A DNA stretch of 60,237 nt, taken from contig JBILLS010000006.1 in the NCBI GenBank assembly GCA_044375955.1, positions 1-60,237 on the forward strand, in the 5' to 3' direction. Positions 8,521-15,941 of this stretch are shown here, in pieces. How positions within the stretch are numbered: position 1 is the stretch's first letter; every line of letters begins with the position of its first letter. A program made the translations under genes and the position numbers. Below the pieces are notes generated by a model that ran no database searches, was not told the origin of the DNA, and saw nothing but the letters and a program-made list of their open reading frames with translations. The stretch is from VGCC01 sp044375955 (lineage in GTDB: Bacteria > Actinomycetota > Actinomycetes > S36-B12).

Positions 8521-10971
8521 GTGAGCAGGGAACGGGAGCCCGTGGAGTTCACGATCGCCGGTCCCGTCCCCCTGATCCCCGCCCTCGCCGATCCCCCGCC
8601 CTCGACTCCGCCCGAATCCACCACCCTGATCATCGAGGCGGGGGTGATCCCGCGCCGCGTCCGACGCCCGCTCGACCTCGCCCGCTTCGCGCTGGCTTTG
8701 GCCATCACGGGGGGAACGGTCTTCCTCGCCTGGTTCGCCACGGGCACCACGACCGGACTCGAGCAGGACCTCGACTCGAGCGTCGCACTCTTTCCCCCTG
8801 CGGCGGTTCTCGTCTTGAACATCGTGGGCGGTATCGGCACCCTGGGACTCCCGGTGGCGGTCGCCATCTCCCTGCTCATGCGATCGCGGGTACGCCAGCT
8901 CTTCGACGCGCTCGTCGCACTACTCCTGGCGGTGTCCGCTCTCACCGCGATCGGATACGCCGTCTCCCTGTTGAGTGACCCACGCCTGTTGATCGCCCTC
9001 GCCGGATCGACGAACCCACAGAGCGGTGCGACCGCGCCGGTCCTCGGTGGACTGCTCGCCTTCCTGACCGTGGCGCGACTCATGGGTCGACGCCCGTGGA
9101 ACGTCCTGAGCGTCATCGTGATCGGTTCCCTGATCATCGTCACGATCCTGAGTGGTGGCATCGCCATCGCCGGGGTCGGAGTCTCACTGGCCCTGGGTTG
9201 GGCCGTGGGCCTGATCACGCGTTACGTCGTGGGCACACCCACCACCCGGCCCAGCGGGATGCAGATCGCCCAGGCGCTCGACGCCGGCGGCTTCCCCATC
9301 ACCGAACTCCGTGCCCAGGAGTCCACCGAACGTGGACGTCGCTACATGGCCCGAACCCGGTCGGGTGATCGACTCAAGGTGACGGTGCTCGATCGTGATC
9401 TGGAGGGCGCGGGGCTCGCCAGTGCGATGTGGACCTCGTTACGTCTCCGCGATGACAGCAGCGCTGGAGCCTTCAACATGCGCAGATCGTTGGACCATGC
9501 CGCACTCGTCGCGTATGCGGCCGAGGCAGCAGGCGCACCCGAGCCGCGCCTGTTGCTCACCAGCGAGATCGGACCCGACTCCTGCCTCCTCGCCTACCAG
9601 TTCATCGACGGTGAGACTTTTGCGGAGGTGGCAGCGCTCACGGACGCGGAGCTCGAGGCGGCGTGGCGCGCGGTGCGCACGCTCCACGAGCACCAGATCG
9701 CCCACCGCTCCCTCGATGCCGACCACCTGCTGCGCGCAACCGATGGCTCTATCTGGTTGCTCGGCGGCAGATCGGGTGCCGTCGCCGCGAGCGATGTCGC
9801 GCGACGGATCGATCTGTCGATGCTGCTGTGCACGCTCGCCATGCTCACGAGCGTCGAGCGTTCCGTGGCAAGCGGTATCAAGGTGATGGGGATCGAAGGG
9901 TTGGCGCGCGCCCTACCGACACTGCAGCCTGTCGCACTCGGCAGTCCGACCCGCCGGGCACTCCGCAAGCACAAGGGCCTCCTCGTGCGCTTGCGCGACG
10001 CTCTCGTCGAGATGCGCCCGGGTGCAGACGTCGAACAAATCCAGCTCGAGCGCATTCGACCGAGAACGCTGATCATGATCGTGCTCGGCAGCATCGCCGG
10101 CTATGTGCTGCTGTCCCAATTGGCACAGGTCGACCTTGTCGCGCTCATCGCGAACGCTCAATGGTCGTGGCTGGGAATCGGCCTGTTGCTGAGCCTGGTC
10201 ACCTATGTGGGCGCCGCGTGGTCACTCTCGGGTTTTGTGCCCGAACGGCTGAAGTTGACGCGGACCATCCAGGCCCAGGTCGCCGGGGACTTCGCCACCC
10301 TCGTGTCACCACCGACCCTGGGCGCGATCGCGATCAACGTCCGCTACCTGCAGAAGTCGGGTCTGCATCCGGCCCTCGCCGCCGCCAGCGTCGGGGTGTC
10401 CCAGGTCATGGCCTTCGTCGTGCACATCGTCCTCCTCCTGGGGTTCGGTATCGCCGCGGGGACCCAGGCCGACTTCACCTTCGATCCCCCACGTGCAGCG
10501 GTGATCGGCGTTGCGGCCGTAGCGGTGCTCGCCCTCGCCCTGCTCGCCATTCCGGCAGTCCGTCGACTCATCACCTCCCGCGTGGGTCCGCTCCTACGCG
10601 AGGTCGGTCCCCGGCTGGTCACTGTCGCCCAACGGCCGTTCAAACTGCTCGAGGGCGTGGGCGGCATGGTGCTGCTCAATGCCGCCTACATCGGCGTGCT
10701 CTATGCATGCGTCGAGGCCTTCGGTGGATCGATGAACATCGCCGTGGTCGCCGTGGTCTACCTCGCCGGTGCCACGATCGGCCAGGCGGCGCCCACTCCG
10801 GGTGGACTCGGTGCCGTCGAGGCGGCGCTCGCCGCGGGCCTGACCGCCGGCGGCCTCGACGCGGGCATCGCCGTATCCGCGGTCCTGCTCTACCGACTCA
10901 TCACCTTCTGGCTGCCCACCCTCCCCGGCTATTGGGCGTTCACGAATCTCACGCGCAAGGGTCTGCTCTGA
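8521..10971 (+). CDS. Membrane protein: decayed kinase-like domain fused to UPF0104/MprF-type flippase domain
   Basis: This 816-aa protein has three parts. Residues about 45-240 hold several membrane segments. Residues about 245-500 resemble a lipopolysaccharide-kinase/RIO-like fold but with degraded motifs: HRSLDADHLL replaces the HRD...N loop and LLGGRSG stands where DFG is expected. The C-terminal third is a UPF0104 (lysylphosphatidylglycerol synthase transmembrane) domain ending in the family signature PTPGGLGAVEAAL...LLYRLITFWLP. UPF0104 proteins are thought to flip or handle polar lipids. No amino-acyl transferase domain is present, so lysyl-lipid synthesis is unlikely. The GTG start follows a CACGAT box by 6 nt. 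The substrate is unknown. Confidence 0.8.
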   Translation: MSREREPVEFTIAGPVPLIPALADPPPSTPPESTTLIIEAGVIPRRVRRPLDLARFALALAITGGTVFLAWFATGTTTGLEQDLDSSVALFPPAAVLVLNIVGGIGTLGLPVAVAISLLMRSRVRQLFDALVALLLAVSALTAIGYAVSLLSDPRLLIALAGSTNPQSGATAPVLGGLLAFLTVARLMGRRPWNVLSVIVIGSLIIVTILSGGIAIAGVGVSLALGWAVGLITRYVVGTPTTRPSGMQIAQALDAGGFPITELRAQESTERGRRYMARTRSGDRLKVTVLDRDLEGAGLASAMWTSLRLRDDSSAGAFNMRRSLDHAALVAYAAEAAGAPEPRLLLTSEIGPDSCLLAYQFIDGETFAEVAALTDAELEAAWRAVRTLHEHQIAHRSLDADHLLRATDGSIWLLGGRSGAVAASDVARRIDLSMLLCTLAMLTSVERSVASGIKVMGIEGLARALPTLQPVALGSPTRRALRKHKGLLVRLRDALVEMRPGADVEQIQLERIRPRTLIMIVLGSIAGYVLLSQLAQVDLVALIANAQWSWLGIGLLLSLVTYVGAAWSLSGFVPERLKLTRTIQAQVAGDFATLVSPPTLGAIAINVRYLQKSGLHPALAAASVGVSQVMAFVVHIVLLLGFGIAAGTQADFTFDPPRAAVIGVAAVAVLALALLAIPAVRRLITSRVGPLLREVGPRLVTVAQRPFKLLEGVGGMVLLNAAYIGVLYACVEAFGGSMNIAVVAVVYLAGATIGQAAPTPGGLGAVEAALAAGLTAGGLDAGIAVSAVLLYRLITFWLPTLPGYWAFTNLTRKGLL

Positions 10972-11014
10972 CCCGGATGTGCGACGGTCCGACGTGCACG
11001 GCAGGCTTCGGCCC

Positions 11015-11206
11015 ATGAGCGAACATGTGACGATCACCCCCCTGCCCGACGGCCCACTCGAGGTCAGCGGCCCCACGGCCGTTCAAGACCCGGACGGCAC
11101 GGTCCTCAAGGAGGGTGACAAGGCCTACCTGTGCCGCTGCGGCTTCAGCGCCAACAAGCCCTTCTGCGATGGCAGCCACAAGCGGAACAACTGGACGAGC
11201 GCCTAA
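11015..11206 (+). CDS. CDGSH iron-sulfur domain protein
   Basis: This 63-aa protein contains one CDGSH motif: Cys40, Cys42, Cys51 and His55 in the pattern C-x-C-x8-C-D-G-S-H, which ligates a [2Fe-2S] cluster. Such small bacterial CDGSH proteins are usually assigned to redox or iron-sulfur handling, with partners unknown. I chose the internal ATG at 11015 rather than the earlier ATG at 10979, because the upstream twelve codons are arginine-rich and unlike the family. A CAGGCT hexamer lies 7 nt upstream. It follows the membrane protein by 43 bp and precedes trpB2. Confidence 0.88.
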   Translation: MSEHVTITPLPDGPLEVSGPTAVQDPDGTVLKEGDKAYLCRCGFSANKPFCDGSHKRNNWTSA

Positions 11207-11230
11207 CGGCGATCAATTGATGCGAATCGG

Positions 11231-11260
11231 TTGATGACCTCGCCGGAGCCGGACTAGCGT
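11231..11260 (+). promoter_or_regulatory. Sigma70-type promoter for trpB2
   Basis: TTGATG (11231-11236), an 18-nt spacer and TAGCGT (11255-11260) precede trpB2. The short leader then carries an AAAGGAG ribosome-binding site 5 nt before the ATG at 11283. This gene therefore has a conventional leader, unlike several neighbours. Confidence 0.5.
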
Positions 11261-11282
11261 CCCTGGTGAGCAAAGGAGTCCC

Positions 11283-12659
11283 ATGAGCGACACCGTCAAC
11301 CAGCACAAGTACGTCCTGTCCGAGGACCAAATGCCGACGGCCTGGTACAACATCCTGGCCGATCTACCGGCACCCCCGCCCCCACCGCTCCACCCGGGAC
11401 GCATGGATCCCGTGGGCCCCGACGACTTGTTGCCGCTCTTCCCGATCGACTTGATCCTCCAAGAGGTGTCGACGGAGCGCTACATCGACATCCCCGGTGG
11501 CGTCCTCGACGTCTACCGGCAGTGGCGTCCCTCTCCCCTCTTCCGTGCCCACCGCCTGGAGCAAGCACTCGGCACCCCCGCGCGCATCTACTACAAGTAC
11601 GAGGGTGTGTCCCCCGCGGGATCGCATAAGCCCAACACATCGGTGCCTCAGGCCTACTACAACAAGAAGGCCGGCACGACGAAACTCACCACGGAGACCG
11701 GTGCGGGACAGTGGGGAACGGCACTCGCGTTCGCCTGCGCGCTCTACGGCCTGGAGTGCGAGGTGTGGCAGGTCGGCGCGTCCTACGACGCGAAGCCTTA
11801 TCGACGCCTGATGATCGAGACCTTCGGTGCCACCATCCACCGTTCCCCGTCGAACGTCACCGACATCGGCAAGCTCCTCGGCGCCGATCCGAAGAACCAC
11901 AGCGGATCCCTTGGAATCGCGATCTCCGAAGCAGTGGAGGTGGCCGCCAAAGATCCCAACACCCGCTACGCGCTGGGCTCGGTACTCAACCACGTGCTCT
12001 TGCACCAGACGATCATCGGCCAGGAGGCGCTGCTGCAACTCGAGATGGCAGGCGACACCCCCACGCTGATCGTGGGATGCACCGGCGGCGGCTCGAACTT
12101 CGCGGGGCTGTCCTTCCCGTTCATCCGCGAGAAGCTGGCCGGGAAGATCAATCCGCGAATCCTCGCTGCCGAGCCCGCATCGTGTCCGTCGTTGACCAAG
12201 GGCGTCTACGCCTACGACTTCGGTGACACCGCAGGCATGACCCCGTTGATGAAGATGCACACCCTCGGTCACGACTTCATCCCGGATCCGATCCACGCGG
12301 GTGGCCTGCGCTACCACGGAATGGCACCGCTCATCTCGCACCTCTACGAGTTGGGCATGATGGATGCGGAGTCGGTTCCGCAGACGGAGTGCTTCGCTGC
12401 GGCACTGCAATTCGCCCGCACCGAGGGGATCGTTCCCGCACCCGAGCCCACTCACGCGATCGCCCTGGCGATCCGGGAGGCGCTGAAGGCGAAGGAGACC
12501 GGCGAGGAGACCGTGATCCTGACGGCGCTGTGCGGCCACGGGCACTTCGACCTCGCCGCGTACGAGTCGTTCCTCAACGGCACGATGGTCGACGAGGACT
12601 TCACGGACGAGCGCCTGCAGGCGGCCCTGGCGACCCTCCCGGAGGTTCAACTCGCCTGA
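11283..12659 (+). CDS. TrpB2-type tryptophan synthase beta chain-like enzyme
   Basis: This 458-aa PLP enzyme is of the longer TrpB2 class, which makes tryptophan from indole and serine without a dedicated TrpA partner. The PLP lysine is Lys116 in AGSHKPNTS. The substrate loop TETGAGQWGTALAFA follows, and the phosphate-binding loop is VGCTGGGSNFAG. No trpA or other trp gene is in the window, so this is a stand-alone copy that may salvage indole. The start is well supported by an AAAGGAG site 5 nt upstream and a promoter at 11231. A role on another indole- or serine-like substrate is possible. Confidence 0.9.
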   Translation: MSDTVNQHKYVLSEDQMPTAWYNILADLPAPPPPPLHPGRMDPVGPDDLLPLFPIDLILQEVSTERYIDIPGGVLDVYRQWRPSPLFRAHRLEQALGTPARIYYKYEGVSPAGSHKPNTSVPQAYYNKKAGTTKLTTETGAGQWGTALAFACALYGLECEVWQVGASYDAKPYRRLMIETFGATIHRSPSNVTDIGKLLGADPKNHSGSLGIAISEAVEVAAKDPNTRYALGSVLNHVLLHQTIIGQEALLQLEMAGDTPTLIVGCTGGGSNFAGLSFPFIREKLAGKINPRILAAEPASCPSLTKGVYAYDFGDTAGMTPLMKMHTLGHDFIPDPIHAGGLRYHGMAPLISHLYELGMMDAESVPQTECFAAALQFARTEGIVPAPEPTHAIALAIREALKAKETGEETVILTALCGHGHFDLAAYESFLNGTMVDEDFTDERLQAALATLPEVQLA

Positions 12660-12679
12660 CGCGCACCGGTGTTGTGGGC

Positions 12680-12685
12680 TAGGGT
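12680..12685 (+). promoter_or_regulatory. Leaderless-type -10 element TAGGGT
   Basis: TAGGGT sits 6 nt before the ATG at 12692, and no ribosome-binding site is present. This is one of the clearest cases of the pattern in this window. Confidence 0.6.
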
Positions 12686-12691
12686 TCCCGC

Positions 12692-12883
12692 ATGGCCCTC
12701 TACACATGTCCTGCATGCAACATGTCCGTCAACACCACCTGTGGTGCCTGCGACGCTGCCCTCGGTGACGACGTGCTCGTCAAGGACGACGGCGCCCGCA
12801 TCGGTATCTCTGTCTGCCCCAATGGCCACGGCAAGATCAAGTCGCCGATGTGCTGTGGGTCGGACATGGCCTGCGCCGTCTGA
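12692..12883 (+). CDS. Small cysteine-rich zinc-ribbon-like protein
   Basis: This 63-aa protein has eight cysteines: CPAC (6, 9), CGAC (17, 20), Cys42 in CPNGH, Cys54-Cys55 and Cys61. The first two CxxC pairs form a plausible zinc ribbon. The second half (VCPNGHGKIKSPMCCG) may hold another metal site with His46. I do not recognise the family. It has its own leaderless-type promoter, is separated by 32 bp from trpB2, and ends 26 bp before the convergent PIN-toxin gene. The even spacing of metal-binding residues and the start context argue that it is a real gene. Confidence 0.75.
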   Translation: MALYTCPACNMSVNTTCGACDAALGDDVLVKDDGARIGISVCPNGHGKIKSPMCCGSDMACAV

Positions 12884-12909
12884 CACTCGCCGCCGCCGTG
12901 ACGCGGCCG

Positions 12910-13284
12910 CTAGGCGATCATCAGCAGCGGGTCGTAGGCGACGAATGCCGGGTCCCGGGTCATGATCGTGAGGTCATCCACAAGCGCCTGGGCCAGAAGT
13001 AGCCGATCGAATGGGTCGCGGTGGTGCCACGGGAGTTGACCTGCCCGCCAGGCGTGCTCCCAGCGGATGGTGAGGGTCTCGAAACCACTGTCGCTGATCA
13101 GGTGAGGGAGATCGTCGGGTACCGAGACGCGACCTCGGCTGGATTTGATCGACATCTCGATCGCAGACACGGGCGAGACGAACACTTCAGATCGTGAATC
13201 GGACAGGACTTCGAGGGCAGCCTCGGACAGATCTGTCCCGTCCAACCACCACAGCAGAACATGGGTGTCGAGCAAGTACTTCAT
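12910..13284 (-). CDS. vapC: PIN-domain toxin (VapC family)
   Basis: This 124-aa PIN-domain ribonuclease is the toxin of a type II pair. Acidic active-site residues are visible at Asp6 (LLDTHVLLWW), Glu43 (SAIEMSIK) and Asp93 (HHRDPFDRLLLAQA), with Asp111 near the end. The HHRDPFDR signature is typical of the subgroup paired with Phd/YefM antitoxins. Its ATG overlaps the antitoxin stop by 4 bp, so the two are translationally coupled. VapC toxins cleave tRNA or rRNA; the target here is unknown. All catalytic residues are intact, so the toxin is probably active. Confidence 0.92.
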   Translation of the reverse strand: MKYLLDTHVLLWWLDGTDLSEAALEVLSDSRSEVFVSPVSAIEMSIKSSRGRVSVPDDLPHLISDSGFETLTIRWEHAWRAGQLPWHHRDPFDRLLLAQALVDDLTIMTRDPAFVAYDPLLMIA

Positions 13285-13538
13285 GGGATCGTTGTGCCAG
13301 CCAGGAAATCTTCTTCGATATCGGCGAGAGGTGCATCGAAGTCCTCCGAGACCCAGATGCGGCCTCGGGCGGATCCTCGACCTGGCCGCGGTCCGGTCTC
13401 GGACACGTAGGGGACGATCCGCGCCACCGGGCGGCCGGCCCGAGCGACCACGTACTCATCGCCGGACTCGACCGACTTGATCAACTCGGAAAAGCGGGTC
13501 TTGGCTTCATAGATATTGACGATGCTCGATGGTGCCAT
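13281..13538 (-). CDS. Phd/YefM-family antitoxin
   Basis: This 85-aa protein has the canonical N-terminal Phd/YefM fold (IVNIYEAKTRFSELIKSVESG, then VVARAGRPVARIVP). The C-terminal half is acidic and would wrap and neutralise the PIN toxin. It is the first gene of the pair. The ATG at 13538 sits 6 nt after a TAGTCT box with a well-placed -35, so the operon is probably read as a leaderless mRNA. Such antitoxins usually repress their own promoter. Confidence 0.9.
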   Translation of the reverse strand: MAPSSIVNIYEAKTRFSELIKSVESGDEYVVARAGRPVARIVPYVSETGPRPGRGSARGRIWVSEDFDAPLADIEEDFLAGTTIP

Positions 13539-13544
13539 GCGAGC

Positions 13545-13573
13545 AGACTATGTGACCAATAGGGTCTGATCAA
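13545..13573 (-). promoter_or_regulatory. Promoter of the PIN toxin-antitoxin operon
   Basis: On the minus strand TTGATC (13573-13568), a 17-nt spacer and TAGTCT (13550-13545) end 6 nt before the antitoxin ATG. The -35 overlaps a TGATCA palindrome, and inverted GACTA/TAGTC pentamers bracket the region, so antitoxin binding here is plausible. Confidence 0.6.
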
Positions 13574-13583
13574 GTTAGTCAAC

Positions 13584-14774
13584 TCAGTAGTTGGGCTTCT
13601 CCGGTTCGATCTGACTGACCCAGGCGTTGATGCCGCCACCAACATGGACGGCATCCGCGAATCCGGCGCCCTTGAGCACGGCGAGCACTTCCGCCGAGCG
13701 CCCGCCGACCTTGCAATGCAGCACGATCTGCTTGTCGGTCGGCAACTTCTCGAGGGCAGACCCATCGAGGAAGGCACCCTTCGGGATCAGTTCCGCACCA
13801 TCGATGGTGACGATCTCCCACTCGATTGGTTCGCGGACATCGATCAGCATGAAGTCCCGCTCCCCCGCGGCCCTCTCGTCGAGCATCCGCTTCAGATCGT
13901 GCACCGAGATCGTGGAATCGCGCGCCGCCTCCGCCGCTGCATCGGAGATGACTCCGCAGAAGGCGTCGTAGTCGATGAGTTCCGTCACGGTTGGGTTGAC
14001 GCCGCAGACCGCGCAGTTCGGATCCTTGCGGATCTTGACCTGTCGGTAGTTCATCTCGAGGGCGTCGTAGACCATGAGGCGCCCGAGGAGCGAATCCCCG
14101 ATCCCGGTGATCAATTTGATCGCCTCGGTGACCTGGATCGAACCGATGGACGCGCACAACACACCGAGTACTCCGCCCTCGGCACAGGACGGCACCATCC
14201 CCGGGGGAGGCGGCTCGGGATAGAGGCAGCGGTAGCACGGGCCGTACTCCGCCCAGAACACCGAGGCCTGGCCATCGAATCGGTAGATCGATCCCCAGAC
14301 GTACGGCTTGCCCAACAGCACACACGCGTCATTGACCAGATAGCGGGTCGCGAAGTTGTCGGTGCCGTCGACGATGAGGTCGTACTGGGCGAACAGGTCC
14401 ATCACATTGGAGGAGTCCAGACGCTCAGCGTGGAGCACCACATCGACGAAGGGATTGATCTCCTTGATCGAGTCCCGGGCGCTCTCCGCCTTGGATCGAC
14501 CCACATCACTCTGCCCGTGGATGATCTGCCGCTGCAGGTTCGACTCGTCGACCACGTCGAATTCGACGATCCCGAGGGTTCCCACACCCGCGGCCGCCAG
14601 GTACATGAGGGCGGGTGATCCGAGCCCACCAGCACCCACGCACAGCACGCGCGCGTTCTTCAGCCGCTTCTGGCCCGTCATGCCGACGTCGGGGATGATC
14701 AGGTGCCGGCTGTACCGGCGAACCTCATCGAGGGTCAGCTCTCCGGCGGGCTCGACGAGCGCGGGCAAGGTCAC
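13584..14774 (-). CDS. moeZ: Adenylyltransferase/sulfurtransferase MoeZ (MoeB + rhodanese)
   Basis: This 396-aa fusion combines an E1-like adenylyltransferase with a C-terminal rhodanese domain. It activates the C-terminus of sulfur-carrier proteins (MoaD, CysO, ThiS types) and loads sulfur. The ATP-binding loop is VGAGGLGSPALMYLAAAGVG, a CxxC pair appears in CYRC and another in CAVC, and the rhodanese active cysteine lies in VLHCKVGGRS. I chose the GTG at 14774, preceded by AGGAG with a 5-nt spacer, over an ATG at 14804 that lacks such a site. It is isolated between two toxin-antitoxin modules on the same strand. Confidence 0.93.
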   Translation of the reverse strand: MTLPALVEPAGELTLDEVRRYSRHLIIPDVGMTGQKRLKNARVLCVGAGGLGSPALMYLAAAGVGTLGIVEFDVVDESNLQRQIIHGQSDVGRSKAESARDSIKEINPFVDVVLHAERLDSSNVMDLFAQYDLIVDGTDNFATRYLVNDACVLLGKPYVWGSIYRFDGQASVFWAEYGPCYRCLYPEPPPPGMVPSCAEGGVLGVLCASIGSIQVTEAIKLITGIGDSLLGRLMVYDALEMNYRQVKIRKDPNCAVCGVNPTVTELIDYDAFCGVISDAAAEAARDSTISVHDLKRMLDERAAGERDFMLIDVREPIEWEIVTIDGAELIPKGAFLDGSALEKLPTDKQIVLHCKVGGRSAEVLAVLKGAGFADAVHVGGGINAWVSQIEPEKPNY

Positions 14775-14869
14775 GACTACTCCTAGTGAGACGAGTGGCA
14801 GCAAGGCTAACTTCCGTGGGCAGGCCCCGATGCTGGCGATCCAACACCTGCAAAGTCCTCGCAGAAGTA

Positions 14870-15235
14870 CTACCTCATGCGGTCGAGTACCTCATCGAAC
14901 CCGTGCTCAATCTGGAGCCAGGTGTGACGTGGCATGGTTCCGAGGCGCTCCACGAGTCGGTACTTGTCGACCGTGGCCAGACTGGTCAGATTCACCACCG
15001 AGTCGCGCACCAATCCAGCAGTTCCTTGGGCCACGAAGACCATGCCGGGAAGCTCGGCACGCTCGAGTCGGGTTGTTATGGCTGCGACAACTGTCGTGCC
15101 CCACGCCGAGTGGTTGTAAGAATCCCCCTGGATGACCACCACGGGCCGCTGGCCTCCCGGCTCCGACCCATCCGCCTGACCAAAGTCGTACCAGAAGACG
15201 TCGCCCTGGCTCACCAGCCACTGAGTTGGGTTCAT
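14870..15235 (-). CDS. MazF/PemK-family endoribonuclease toxin
   Basis: This 121-aa protein matches the MazF/PemK fold, with GDVFWYDFG at the N-terminus, GGQRPVVVIQGDSYN and TTVVAAITT in the core, and VNLTSLATVDKYRL near the end. MazF toxins cut mRNA or stable RNA at short sequences. It lies 6 bp downstream of the antitoxin gene and has no clear ribosome-binding site, consistent with translational coupling. A GTG at 15214, just before GDVFWYDFG, is an alternative start. Confidence 0.88.
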   Translation of the reverse strand: MNPTQWLVSQGDVFWYDFGQADGSEPGGQRPVVVIQGDSYNHSAWGTTVVAAITTRLERAELPGMVFVAQGTAGLVRDSVVNLTSLATVDKYRLVERLGTMPRHTWLQIEHGFDEVLDRMR

Positions 15236-15241
15236 GAGGAA

Positions 15242-15487
15242 TCAGTCGGGTTTCGACAAACGACTGCGGCCCGCTTCCAGAACCCAGGACACATCGGAAT
15301 CCGAGATGACATCTCCGTGCTCACGGACGAAGTCGTCGATCTGCTCAGAGATGTGCCGGCGGGACAGGTCATCGAGGTAGCGGCGCGCGGCGTCTGCGAA
15401 GAACTGCGACCTCGAAACACCCAACCGCTCCGACTCGATGTCGACCCTGCGAAAGATCTCGTCCGGAATTGAAATCGCACACTTCAT
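15242..15487 (-). CDS. Ribbon-helix-helix antitoxin of the MazF-type module
   Basis: This 81-aa protein begins MKCAISIPDEIFRRVD and continues with a helix-turn-helix-like LGVSRSQFFADAARRYL, a standard ribbon-helix-helix DNA-binding unit. A charged C-terminal tail for toxin binding follows. The ATG at 15487 is chosen because the fold starts there and a TAATAC -10 lies 7 nt upstream; an open frame reaching 15598 has no matching signal. A perfect palindrome covers the promoter. Confidence 0.87.
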   Translation of the reverse strand: MKCAISIPDEIFRRVDIESERLGVSRSQFFADAARRYLDDLSRRHISEQIDDFVREHGDVISDSDVSWVLEAGRSRLSKPD

Positions 15488-15494
15488 CGCACAA

Positions 15495-15511
15495 GTATTA
15501 CTCGGTAATAC
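15495..15511. promoter_or_regulatory. Perfect 17-bp palindrome: candidate antitoxin operator
   Basis: GTATTAC-TCG-GTAATAC is a perfect 7-3-7 inverted repeat. On the minus strand it overlaps the -10 TAATAC (15500-15495) of the antitoxin gene, with a possible -35 TTGTAT (15522-15517) 16 nt further upstream. Position and symmetry fit autorepression by the ribbon-helix-helix antitoxin. Confidence 0.65.
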
Positions 15512-15617
15512 CTTCGATACAACTCCTAACTCGGGCATGGCGTCATCGTGCCGTGACGAAGCGCCCTCCCACCAGGCCAGGAAAGGACCTGTGGACACGT
15601 AGCGCAGATAATCGAGT

Positions 15618-15941
15618 GTGCTGATCTACGACGGCGAGTGCGGTTTCTGCCGTCGAAGCGCCGGGTGGGCGCGGCGCCATGTCGACCCCGACATGGCCAT
15701 GCGGGCGTGGCAGGACGCGGACCTCGACGTACTCGGTCTGACCGCAGACCAGTGCCAGACCGCGGTGCAGTGGGTGGATCCCTCTGGTCGGACCTACTCG
15801 GGAGGGGCTGCCATGTGCGCGGCGTTGCGCACCGGAGCGTGGCATTGGCGCACCATCGGCGTCATCGGCAGCGCGCCTGGGGTACGCGTCATCACCGAGT
15901 GGACTTACCGTTGGGTGGCGCGCAATCGCCACCGCTTCTGA
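15618..15941 (+). CDS. DCC-family thiol-disulfide oxidoreductase-like protein (DUF393)
   Basis: This 107-aa protein opens with LIYDGECGFCRRS, the DxxCxxC motif that names the DCC family. The family has a thioredoxin-like fold with a proposed but unproven redox role. The GTG start has GATAAT 5 nt upstream and no ribosome-binding site. It ends with TGA directly abutting the TGA of the convergent glutamate dehydrogenase gene (TGATCA, no spacer). Family placement is firm; function is not. Confidence 0.85.
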   Translation: MLIYDGECGFCRRSAGWARRHVDPDMAMRAWQDADLDVLGLTADQCQTAVQWVDPSGRTYSGGAAMCAALRTGAWHWRTIGVIGSAPGVRVITEWTYRWVARNRHRF

